DNA of 64,000 nt from Pseudoneobacillus sp052180215 (GTDB lineage: Bacteria; Bacillota; Bacilli; Bacillales; Cytobacillaceae): the NCBI RefSeq assembly GCF_052180215.1, contig NZ_CP197471.1:4364001-4428000 (forward strand). The letters are read 5' to 3'. Shown one piece after another: positions 49,959-57,366 of the stretch (position 1 is the first letter of the stretch; each line of letters starts with the position of its first letter). The position numbers were made by a program, and so were the translations under genes. The notes below the pieces were generated by a model. The model ran no database searches. It saw only the letters and a list, made by a program, of their open reading frames with translations, and had not been told where the DNA came from.

Positions 49959-50107
49959 ATTTGCTTCCATTAGAATTTAAAGTTCACAGAAACCAATTAT
50001 TAGTTGTTTGTTCCCTATTAATCGTCCCTCGCACATTTTGGTATTTTTTCCCTTTTAGTTTAAAAAGGGCCGGTCCCTTAATTGCAGGTAATGATCAGAA
50101 CCATTTT

Positions 50108-50123
50108 TGTGATATAAATCACA
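50108..50123. promoter_or_regulatory. Fnr/Crp-type binding site
   Basis: TGTGATATAAATCACA is a perfect inverted repeat of the TGTGA-N6-TCACA form used by Bacillus Fnr. A TATCAT -10 box lies at 50145-50150, so the site is centred about 41.5 bp before the expected start of transcription, the classical activating position. Confidence 0.8.
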
Positions 50124-50247
50124 ATTCGCTAGGATTACTAATGCTATCATTATTAATGAGTTAGATAATAATAATCACCTAAATTTTTCTCACTGCTATT
50201 TGTACTATTACTTTACATAAAGATAATTACATAAAGGAGTGTTATAA

Positions 50248-50727
50248 ATGTCTGAAAATAAATTGTCAGAATTAATTAGTCCTGAAGCTATCATTAATTT
50301 TGAAACTGGTGCAATTAAAGCGAGCACTTTGGATTCAATTATCAATCTTTTACCATTTGAAATGGGTTTTTGCGATGCTAACGATATTTTCCGCTGGTAT
50401 TCAAATAATCCAAACCGTGTCCATGGTCGTCGTAACGAAGCAATTGGTCGCCATGTGCTTGAGCTTCACCCAAAAGTGGCTCATCATGTTGAAAAATTGT
50501 TGAATGATTTCCGTTCAGGAGCACGCGACGAATGGGAGTTTTGGTTTCCAAAACGCTCTGGTGAAGAAACCGGTCAAATTTACCAAAAGTTTATGGCAGT
50601 ACGTGATGAAAATGGAAAATACCTTGGCTGTATGGATGTGACCATTAATCTCGACCTTTTCAAAGGAAAAAAAGGTAAACACACCCCTGAAACTATTGAC
50701 GAATTTATCGCTGTTATGCCTGAATAA
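50248..50727 (+). CDS. Stand-alone PAS-domain protein, probably Fnr-regulated
   Basis: A 159-residue protein consisting of one PAS domain (LLPFEMGFCDANDIFRWYSN...GRHVLELHP...FRSGARDEWEFWFPKRS...YQKFMAVRDENGKYLGCMDVTINL) with short tails. The HP-x-H region and the domain type resemble the PAS module attached to DUF438/hemerythrin-like proteins. AAAGGAGTGTTATAA precedes the ATG. It has no output domain, so it may act through a partner. The upstream Fnr-type site suggests expression when oxygen is low. Confidence 0.82.
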   Translation: MSENKLSELISPEAIINFETGAIKASTLDSIINLLPFEMGFCDANDIFRWYSNNPNRVHGRRNEAIGRHVLELHPKVAHHVEKLLNDFRSGARDEWEFWFPKRSGEETGQIYQKFMAVRDENGKYLGCMDVTINLDLFKGKKGKHTPETIDEFIAVMPE

Positions 50728-50756
50728 AAAAGATCTTTCGATTTGAGAGAACGCTG

Positions 50757-50792
50757 AAAAACACACTGAATCGCCCGATTCAATGTGTTTTT
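50757..50792 (+). terminator. Bidirectional rho-independent terminator
   Basis: The stem 50757-50772 pairs with 50777-50792 (AACACA...GATTCA) around GCCC with one mismatch and is flanked by A and T runs. Confidence 0.88.
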
Positions 50793-50831
50793 CTTTATTT
50801 ATAGAAACCTGCACAGCCGCAAAACAGGAAC

Positions 50832-51707
50832 CTATTTAACATGGTCAATAAATAATCTGGAAAGCAGTGACAGAGTTTTATTTTTGTTATAAACAAGATA
50901 GAAATATCTTTCATCCTCAAAGCCATTAATTTCATGCATTTGAAGCAATTGCTTTTTAGCATAATCCTTGGCCGCAATTTCTGAGATTATGGCAATCCCA
51001 ATGTCCTCCATAACAAACTGAATTAAATTTTGTCCGCTTTCTGTATAGGCAATGATGTTCATTTGTTCTTTTGAGATATTATTTTTTTTCATAAATTGCT
51101 CAAGAATGGCATTTGTTCCTGATCCAGAATTTCTCATAATAAATGGATATTTCAGGAGCTCCTGAATAGTCACTGGTTCGTTTATCTCTATGTTATTTGA
51201 GGTAATTAGGACCAGTTTTTCTTTTACCAATGGAACAAAACAAAGTTTATCATTTTCAAACTTTTTGCCCAAAAACCCCAAATCAACAGCACCATTTAAC
51301 ACCTTCTCCATCACAACCTTTGAAGAAGATTGTTCAATGTGAAAAACGGCATTCGGGTATTGATTCCGAAAGTGCTTAATCATTTTGGGAAGTATAAATT
51401 GTCCCGGAACCGAACTTGCCGCAAACCGAATTATTCCCCGCAGTTCATTCATTCCCTCTATTAGATCAAGCATGGCTTCATCTTTTAACTGAAGTAATTT
51501 TAATGCCCATTGATATAAACGGCTCCCATGAGGTGTAAGAATGATTTCCCTCCCAACCCGGTCAAACAGTTTCATATTCAATGATTTTTCTAATGCTTGT
51601 ATATGCGTGCTTACGGTGGATTGACTCAAGAATATATCCTCTGCTGCCTTGGAAAAACTTTTATTCTCCACCACTTTTGTAAAGACAAATAGCTGGTGTA
51701 AATCCAT
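50832..51707 (-). CDS. LysR-family regulator of the selenium locus
   Basis: This 291-residue LysR protein has helix-turn-helix FTKVVENKSFSKAAEDIFLSQSTVSTHIQALE followed by the two-lobed effector domain (RGIIRFAASSVPGQFILPKMIKHF...). It diverges from yedE across 370 bp, the usual arrangement for a LysR regulator and its target. Its type resembles regulators annotated as associated with selenium metabolism, which commonly neighbour yedE/yedF. The effector is unknown. Confidence 0.85.
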   Translation of the reverse strand: MDLHQLFVFTKVVENKSFSKAAEDIFLSQSTVSTHIQALEKSLNMKLFDRVGREIILTPHGSRLYQWALKLLQLKDEAMLDLIEGMNELRGIIRFAASSVPGQFILPKMIKHFRNQYPNAVFHIEQSSSKVVMEKVLNGAVDLGFLGKKFENDKLCFVPLVKEKLVLITSNNIEINEPVTIQELLKYPFIMRNSGSGTNAILEQFMKKNNISKEQMNIIAYTESGQNLIQFVMEDIGIAIISEIAAKDYAKKQLLQMHEINGFEDERYFYLVYNKNKTLSLLSRLFIDHVK

Positions 51708-51795
51708 TCGGTTATCTCCTTTATGTTGCTGTTACTTTGAACCCAAACAACATACAAACTTTAACGTATTTACATCTAATTAAACGATTATATAT

Positions 51796-51889
51796 ATTGA
51801 TAAGATAGTTAAATTAATTTATCTAAATGATACCACCTTTGAGATCTATTCATCTAATATTTCGATATCTATTAATCTATCTTATCGAT
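51796..51889. promoter_or_regulatory. Paired inverted motifs in the LysR-yedE divergent region
   Basis: ATTGATAAGATAG (51796-51808) and CTATCTTATCGAT (51877-51889) are inverted copies with one mismatch, 81 bp apart. They could be two binding sites of the LysR protein. The rest of the 370-bp gap is AT-rich. Confidence 0.4.
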
Positions 51890-51949
51890 AATTTGAATTG
51901 CCCTAAAGCCAAACTAACCTTTATATTAGTGAATAAATGAAGCCCATAG

Positions 51950-51980
51950 AATGCCCTGTATATCTTCGGGCATTTTTTAG
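51950..51980 (+). terminator. Terminator-like hairpin in the yedE leader region
   Basis: AATGCCC (51950-51956) pairs with GGGCATT (51968-51974) and runs into T residues, on the yedE strand and about 100 bp before its start. No gene upstream on this strand needs it, so it could be an attenuator. Confidence 0.55.
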
Positions 51981-52077
51981 CATCAGGATTTTTGGACAAT
52001 TTCATAGCAACTTTTGATCATAATATTGGCCAAGGGCACCCCTATCGCCTTTGCCTAAAAAGGAGGAGATACATTTA

Positions 52078-53307
52078 ATGAATCTTTATCAAAAAATCTT
52101 CAAGGAATATTGGAATCCCTACATAGCCATCAGTATTGCAGGTCTGATCAGTGCATTGTACTTCGGGATTACAGGTACAGTTTGGGCAGTTACGGGGGAA
52201 TTCACCAGATTAGGCGGGCATATCTTACAATGGTTCGGTGTCGATGTCTCTCAATGGGCGTATTTTCAATTGGTAGGAATGGAAGGGACTCCCATCAGCC
52301 GTACGGATGGATGGATTGTCATTGGGATGCTCGTTGGCGCACTAATAACGATTTTACTAAGCAACAGTTTTAAAATCCGCGTACCAAAACAAAAACGCCG
52401 TTTAGTTCAAGGTTTTATTGGCGGAATCATCGCAGGGTTTGGTGCACGCCTTGCCCTTGGATGCAACTTGGCTGCCTTTTTTACGGGCGTGCCTCAGTTC
52501 TCGTTCCATTCCTGGATCTTTATGTTGACCACTGCGATTGGAACCTATTTTGGCGTTAAAATTGTAAGTACTAAATGGTGGAGGGGAAAACCTATCTTGA
52601 CGAAAGGCTCAATGAACCCTGATAACACCTCGCTTGTGAAAATAAGGAATATCCAACCGATACTTGGTCTAATTTTTGCCTGCCTGTATCTCGCACTTGT
52701 TCTTTACTTTTTCGCAACAGGCAAACCACTCCTCGCAGTTGCCTGTATAGCTGGAGCCCTTTTTGGGATTCTTATCGAACGTGGACAAATTTGTTTCACT
52801 TCTGCCTTTCGAGATTTATGGGTCAGCGGAAGGGCTGTAATGTCACAAGCAATTGCTGTTGGCATGATGATCAGTGTTATCGTAACATTTATCTATATTC
52901 AAAATGGCTCTGTCGCCCTTATCAAATTGGCTGCTCCTAGCACAGCAATCGGCGGACTCCTTTTTGGGTTCGGTATTGTACTTGCCGGCGGCTGTGAGAC
53001 TGGCATGATGTATCGAGCAATGGAAGGTCAATTGTTATTCTGGGTCGTAGGCTTAGGAAATATCGTCGGTGCTACAGTTCTTGCCTATGGCTGGGACCAT
53101 CTTGGCATCTACAACTCACTTGTGGAGAATTGGCCAAAAGTCAACCTAATGGAACAATGGGGGCCTATGGGAGCTTTATTCGGGACACTGGCCATGTTGT
53201 CCGCTTGGTTCTTCTTATCAAATTGGTGGCAAAAGCGGTTTCGTTACGGAAAAGGCATCAATCATCAAAAAACGGAACGGATTTCTCAAGTTACAAAGGA
53301 GGCTTAA
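52078..53307 (+). CDS. yedE: YedE-type selenium metabolism membrane protein
   Basis: About 409 residues from the ATG at 52078, after AAAAAGGAGGAG; the TTG-started longer frame is rejected. It has about ten membrane helices with two YeeE/YedE (DUF395) units. Conserved cysteines lie in RLALGCNLAAFFTG, ERGQICFTSAFRD and LAGGCETGMMYRA. YeeE-type proteins move thiosulfate-like sulfur compounds; YedE/FdhT members co-occur with selenium-use genes and are proposed to carry a selenium compound. The stop lies 3 bp before the yedF ATG. The base composition looks somewhat more G+C-rich than its neighbours. Confidence 0.88.
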   Translation: MNLYQKIFKEYWNPYIAISIAGLISALYFGITGTVWAVTGEFTRLGGHILQWFGVDVSQWAYFQLVGMEGTPISRTDGWIVIGMLVGALITILLSNSFKIRVPKQKRRLVQGFIGGIIAGFGARLALGCNLAAFFTGVPQFSFHSWIFMLTTAIGTYFGVKIVSTKWWRGKPILTKGSMNPDNTSLVKIRNIQPILGLIFACLYLALVLYFFATGKPLLAVACIAGALFGILIERGQICFTSAFRDLWVSGRAVMSQAIAVGMMISVIVTFIYIQNGSVALIKLAAPSTAIGGLLFGFGIVLAGGCETGMMYRAMEGQLLFWVVGLGNIVGATVLAYGWDHLGIYNSLVENWPKVNLMEQWGPMGALFGTLAMLSAWFFLSNWWQKRFRYGKGINHQKTERISQVTKEA

Positions 53308-53310
53308 TAC

Positions 53311-53556
53311 ATGTCCCAAGTGATTGATGTCAACTATACCCTTGATATTCGTGGGGAGCCTTGACCCTATCCTGTCATTTTTGCGCTGGATGCGCTAAAA
53401 ACGATGAAAATCGGAGAAGTATTAAAAGTCATCGCAGATTGTCCTCAATCCTTTCGAAGTGTTCCGGAAGAAGCTGTCAAACATGGCTACCAGCTCCTGA
53501 TAGAACCGGAAAAGGTTGGGCACGATATTTATTTTTATATTAAAGTAGTAAATTAG
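53311..53556 (+). CDS. yedF: YedF/TusA-like protein with in-frame UGA at the catalytic Cys (probable selenoprotein)
   Basis: Reading from the ATG after AAAGGAGGCTTAATAC gives MSQVIDVNYTLDIRGEP, then UGA at codon 18, then PYPVIFALDALKTMKIG and so on to a TAG: 81 codons in one frame. TusA/SirA/YedF proteins have the pattern LD-x-RGEPCPxP at just this place, so the UGA stands exactly where the essential cysteine belongs, as expected for selenocysteine. The rest of the frame is intact and family-like (EVLKVIADCPQSFRSVPEEA, AVKHGYQLL). It is 3 bp behind yedE. A nonsense mutation is the alternative, but its position would be a coincidence. Sec synthesis genes are not in the window. Confidence 0.85.
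53378..53401 (+). promoter_or_regulatory. SECIS-like hairpin in yedF
   Basis: TTTTTGCGC (53378-53386) pairs with GCGC and AAAAA (53392-53395, 53397-53401) leaving one bulged T at 53396; the loop is TGGAT. The loop begins 22 bases after the UGA and has a G in its second position. Both fit the loose rules for bacterial selenocysteine insertion elements (loop 16-37 bases downstream, G among the first two loop bases). Confidence 0.65.
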
Positions 53557-53568
53557 CCAATAGTAAAA

Positions 53569-53615
53569 AACTGCACCTACAATTATAAGATAAGACCCAA
53601 AATGGAGGTGCAGTT
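53569..53615 (+). terminator. Terminator of the yedE-yedF operon
   Basis: AACTGCACCT (53569-53578) pairs with AGGTGCAGTT (53606-53615); the loop is long and the T tract weak. Confidence 0.6.
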
Positions 53616-53625
53616 CATTATTTCC

Positions 53626-53661
53626 CTAAAAACCTCATTTACTTATGGTACGGTTCACCAT
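53626..53661. repeat. 36-nt direct repeat, left copy
   Basis: Identical at 35 of 36 positions to 56827-56862. In this copy it forms part of a larger inverted structure, AAACCTCATTTA (53630-53641) with TAAATGAGGTTT (53670-53681). It lies between yedF and the SgrR-like gene. Confidence 0.8.
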
Positions 53662-53786
53662 GATTTATCTAAATGAGGTTTAATAATGTATTTTCTTATT
53701 GATGATTAGCATTCTTTCGACCTTAAATCTTATACGCCTTTTTCTATATTAGCTATCCATTAAACAAAATAGTGCTCTGGAAAATG

Positions 53787-55568
53787 TCATTCCAAGCACC
53801 AAATTTTTGTGAAATTCACCCATCCTAGAGGTTCTATTTGAATTCCAGCCAAACCAACGGAATATTGAATCGTTTTTTTTCTTCGATACAAATAAATCAA
53901 GGCATAATCTTCAAGTAAAGATTGCTCAATTTCATCTAGTATTTCTATTAAATTTCTCTCTCTATTCGAACCGTAAATTTGACTAGTAATCTTTTTCTCT
54001 ATATCCGATACTAAATCAGGTGACAGATGCCTCCGGATATAACTTTCCTCGGTCATATAAACGTCTAAAAGTGAAAAAGTTGTATCATGATCTATTAAGC
54101 ATTCAAACAAAATCAGTTGTGCATCAACTATTTTCGGATAGGGAGCATCGTTTTTCTTTTGTATGAATCGGACAATCATATTAATCCCTATTTCCTTACA
54201 TACTCTTTGAAGTAATAAAGCATCATTTTCATGATAAATGGAACAGTACAAAACAATAGGTTCACCTGAATAACCTGATTCTTTTATGTATTGTTTTGCG
54301 ATGCTTTTATAGTCTAAGTTAAATTCTTCTATGATACTCTCCTTAGGCAACAATGAATACGCAGGATAATAGATTTCCCAATCAATCTGTTTTATCAATT
54401 CTTCATTTTTTAAAAGGATTTGCATTCCCTTACGAAATAGTATGTTTTGTTGTGGACCCTCAATATTTAAATTAAATGTTAGTAGCTTGCATCCATTCTC
54501 CAATCGATCTGCCCTATGAAACTTCATTTCTTTATTTTCAGGTTTTTGTAATATTAGCTTTTCCAGTTGAAACACATCGGGTCGAACACCATTTACAGAG
54601 TTAGTATTTTCAACCGTTTTCCATAATTCGATTTTGTCTAAAAAAGGTCTCCCTGCGTAATAATTACTGTTTGCTTGCAGAATTAATTTATCTGTATCAT
54701 TTTGAACGACTTTAAATGAACCCGTACCAACTGGATGTAAAAATTCTTGAAACGTGCTGGTTTTTTGTACAATCGATAGTGGATGAGCAGCAAGATAATG
54801 TAAAAAGTATAGATTGGATTTAGATAATTGAAATCGTATTGTCCAGTTATTTAATACATCGATATGCGCAATATCACTTACCATCCAGCTATAGATAGAT
54901 TGCTCATTTTTCAACCGTTGAAAAGTATACAACACATCCTTGGCGTTGCATTCATTTCCATCATGAAAAAGGACTCCTTTTCGTAAATATAGTGTCCACT
55001 CTAGATTGTTCTTAGACTCCCAAAAATGGGCCAATCCTGGTTCAATCTGATTTTGTACGGGATGAAATACGACTAGCGTATCAAATATATGTTTAACAAG
55101 ATGGGCCTCAATCCCACAAGTTGTGAGAATAGGATCTAAACTACCTATCTCCTTAACCATCGGAACTCGTAACATATCTACATTTTTACTATTTTTCTCT
55201 TCTGAAAGAACACCAAACGAATGATATAACCACTGGAAATATTTTTCTTTTTCAATTAAGTCTTTTACTTTATTTTCGACGAATCGTAATGACCCACTAA
55301 TATCACCATTTTTCACCTTCTCTTTTGCTACTTGGACATACATGCTTTGGATGAATAAATGAAATTTTATAACCGATGTCTTTCCTCTTCCTCTTCCTGG
55401 TTGCCATGAAATCCAATTTTTTTCTACTAATCTCTTTAATGCAAAATTAGCATTTCTTTTGGAACATCCTAAAAGATTAGATACTGTTTCAAGTGTTACT
55501 GAAATAGGTACCTCTAGTTCCTCTTTGAAATGCATACATAAATCCTCATAAACTTCATAAACTTGCAT
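53787..55568 (-). CDS. SgrR-like transcriptional regulator (HTH plus solute-binding domain)
   Basis: A 593-residue protein with an N-terminal winged-helix domain (residues about 1-110: VTLETVSNLLGCSKRNANFALKRLVEKNWISWQPGRGRGKTS) fused to a family 5 solute-binding domain (IGSLDPIL..., LYLRKGVLFHDGNECNAKDVLYTF, HPVGTGSFKVV). There is no signal peptide, so the binding domain is a cytoplasmic sensor, as in SgrR, which responds to sugar-phosphate stress in enteric bacteria. It diverges from the oxidoreductase gene at 55679, a possible target. The ligand is unknown. Confidence 0.85.
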   Translation of the reverse strand: MQVYEVYEDLCMHFKEELEVPISVTLETVSNLLGCSKRNANFALKRLVEKNWISWQPGRGRGKTSVIKFHLFIQSMYVQVAKEKVKNGDISGSLRFVENKVKDLIEKEKYFQWLYHSFGVLSEEKNSKNVDMLRVPMVKEIGSLDPILTTCGIEAHLVKHIFDTLVVFHPVQNQIEPGLAHFWESKNNLEWTLYLRKGVLFHDGNECNAKDVLYTFQRLKNEQSIYSWMVSDIAHIDVLNNWTIRFQLSKSNLYFLHYLAAHPLSIVQKTSTFQEFLHPVGTGSFKVVQNDTDKLILQANSNYYAGRPFLDKIELWKTVENTNSVNGVRPDVFQLEKLILQKPENKEMKFHRADRLENGCKLLTFNLNIEGPQQNILFRKGMQILLKNEELIKQIDWEIYYPAYSLLPKESIIEEFNLDYKSIAKQYIKESGYSGEPIVLYCSIYHENDALLLQRVCKEIGINMIVRFIQKKNDAPYPKIVDAQLILFECLIDHDTTFSLLDVYMTEESYIRRHLSPDLVSDIEKKITSQIYGSNRERNLIEILDEIEQSLLEDYALIYLYRRKKTIQYSVGLAGIQIEPLGWVNFTKIWCLE

Positions 55569-55678
55569 GTCTTATCACTACCTTCAAAAAAGGTGAAAGA
55601 TTATTATTTTAAGTTTACACTTTTTCTTCATCTTAAAACAAATAAAATGGAAACATATAACATTTTGGAGGGATTCAA

Positions 55679-56671
55679 ATGAATAAAAGTATTACACTTG
55701 TAAAAAGACCCGTCGGGATGCCTACTTTAAATGATTTTCTAATAGTTGAAAATAAGATACCAACTATTAGGGATGGGGAGATATTAATAAAAACTACATA
55801 TTTATCAGTTGATCCATTTATGCGAGGAAAGATGAGAGATCGAGAGTCCTATACACCTCCTTATCAACTTAATAAACCTATCGATTGTAGCGGAATTGGG
55901 GAGGTAATAGAATCAAAAAATAGTAATTTCCAAGTTGGGGATGTAGTGTCTGCTGTAATGAGCTGGTCAGAGTACAATGTAGGCACTGATTTAACCGTTC
56001 GAAAACTCAATCATGAGCTCCCTTATACAACTGCACAAGGCATCCTAGGTATGACTGGAAGAACGGCTTATTTTGGTTTACTGTATAAGGGTCAACCAAA
56101 AGAAGGTGAAACCATTGTTATTTCTGGTGCAGCAGGAGCAGTTGGAAGTGTTGTAGGTCAAATTGCGAAATTAAAAGGTTTTCGGGTAGTTGGTATCTGT
56201 GGATCAGATGAAAAAGGACAATATTTAATCAATGAGCTAGGTTTTGATGCAGTTGTTAACTATAAAACGGAAAATATTCGTAAAGCCCTTAAACACCATT
56301 GCCCAAACGGAATAGATATTTACTTTGACAATGTTGGTGGTGACATTACAGATCAAGTAGTTTCTCTTATTAACTTTGGCGCAAGAATTGTGATTTGTGG
56401 TGCTATATCAGAATATAATTCCGCTGAAGTGTCTGTCGGACCAAGACTGTTTCCCACACTTTTAAATAAAAGTGCTAGTGCACACGGGTTTATTGTAAAT
56501 GATTTTGATCAACTCCGTTCAGAAGCAGACAATCAATTAAGAGAATGGGTTCTTCAAGGTAAAATTAAAAGCAAGGAAACAATTATTGAAGGATTTGAAA
56601 ATACAGTACCTGCTTTTTTATCGTTATTTGAGGGTGGAAATGTCGGTAAACTTCTTGTTAAAGTCAATTAA
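55679..56671 (+). CDS. NADP-dependent oxidoreductase, medium-chain zinc-independent (YfmJ/CurA-like)
   Basis: A 330-residue enzyme of the medium-chain dehydrogenase superfamily, leukotriene B4 dehydrogenase/curcumin reductase type. The Rossmann motif is VISGAAGAVGSVVGQIAKLKGFRVVGICGS, and YFDNVGGDITDQVVSLINFGARIVICGAIS follows. Zinc ligands are absent. These enzymes reduce double bonds of reactive enones with NADPH. TTTGGAGGGATTCAA precedes the ATG. It diverges from the SgrR-like gene, and the pair lies between the two 36-nt repeats. Confidence 0.88.
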   Translation: MNKSITLVKRPVGMPTLNDFLIVENKIPTIRDGEILIKTTYLSVDPFMRGKMRDRESYTPPYQLNKPIDCSGIGEVIESKNSNFQVGDVVSAVMSWSEYNVGTDLTVRKLNHELPYTTAQGILGMTGRTAYFGLLYKGQPKEGETIVISGAAGAVGSVVGQIAKLKGFRVVGICGSDEKGQYLINELGFDAVVNYKTENIRKALKHHCPNGIDIYFDNVGGDITDQVVSLINFGARIVICGAISEYNSAEVSVGPRLFPTLLNKSASAHGFIVNDFDQLRSEADNQLREWVLQGKIKSKETIIEGFENTVPAFLSLFEGGNVGKLLVKVN

Positions 56672-56755
56672 ATACATTTCCTTAGTAGTTAAAAGGCTTA
56701 ACAATAATATCGTTTTTTAATCTTGCACATCAATTTAATGTATTTTCCCATAAGT

Positions 56756-56784
56756 AAAGGAGAGGATAAATTCCTCTCCTTTTT
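56756..56784 (+). terminator. Rho-independent terminator of the oxidoreductase gene
   Basis: AAAGGAGAGGA (56756-56766) pairs with TCCTCTCCTTT (56772-56782), with T residues following. Confidence 0.88.
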
Positions 56785-56826
56785 ACCGAAAAGTAGTCTT
56801 AAGAAACAGTCCCAATCTTATAACTT

Positions 56827-56862
56827 CTAAAAACCTCATTTACTTATGGTACGGTTCTCCAT
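56827..56862. repeat. 36-nt direct repeat, right copy
   Basis: Matches 53626-53661 with a single T/A difference near its end. The inverted arm present beside the left copy is missing here. The two copies bracket 3.2 kb holding the SgrR-like and oxidoreductase genes. Confidence 0.8.
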
Positions 56863-56902
56863 TGTATTTATGGTAAAGCATACATACAGTGTTACCTTAT
56901 TT

Positions 56903-57361
56903 TCATTTAATCTTAGCAACCCCTAATGCAAAATGTCTAAATAGAACGTTCTCAACAAATTCTGCTTGTGTTTCGTCACAATCTATAATCAATATAACCT
57001 CTGAATGTTTTCCTTTTAAAACTCTCTCTCTTTTTTTAAATACTTTTTCTATAAAAAGCCTAATGACAAAACCTATTAAGAATCCAATAAAGGCACCGAT
57101 AAGTCCCCAATAAATCGGTCCCCATTCTAGTTTGAATCCAATACTTGCCCCAATTACAGAAAAAGCCGTTGCAAGGGCCATACCGATATCAATTATGGAT
57201 GTTCCATCAGACCGATGAATTGTATCGAACAACTTACTTTCCTCAAGTCGATTATCTAATGGAACAGCAAATATGTTTTCTTTTAAAATTCCCTTCTTCT
57301 CTAATGTTGAAATAGCCATTTCCAAATATATATGATTTTCAAATGTAGAAAAAAGTTGCAT
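56903..57361 (-). CDS. Hypothetical two-helix membrane protein
   Basis: About 152 residues from the ATG at 57361, eight bases after GGAG. The N-terminal 50 residues (MQLFSTFENHIYLEMAISTL, EKKGI) look like the soluble module of stress-type proteins that precede paired helices. Two glycine-rich membrane helices follow (IGMALATAFSVIGASIGF and IYWGLIGAFIGFLIGFVI), then a charged tail with a small beta-strand region. It is 5 bp behind the next membrane-protein gene, so the two form an operon. Function is unknown. Confidence 0.72.
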   Translation of the reverse strand: MQLFSTFENHIYLEMAISTLEKKGILKENIFAVPLDNRLEESKLFDTIHRSDGTSIIDIGMALATAFSVIGASIGFKLEWGPIYWGLIGAFIGFLIGFVIRLFIEKVFKKRERVLKGKHSEVILIIDCDETQAEFVENVLFRHFALGVAKIK

Positions 57362-57366
57362 GGCAA

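Noticed and set aside
53362..53364. Nonsense mutation making yedF a pseudogene
   Set aside because: The stop lies exactly at the catalytic cysteine, the remaining frame is intact, a SECIS-like hairpin follows and the locus is selenium-related. The alternative is kept only as the refuting hypothesis.
53361..53543. A 60-codon frame starting at the UGA region in another reading frame
   Set aside because: It is a shadow of the yedF reading frame, has no ribosome binding site and no family features.
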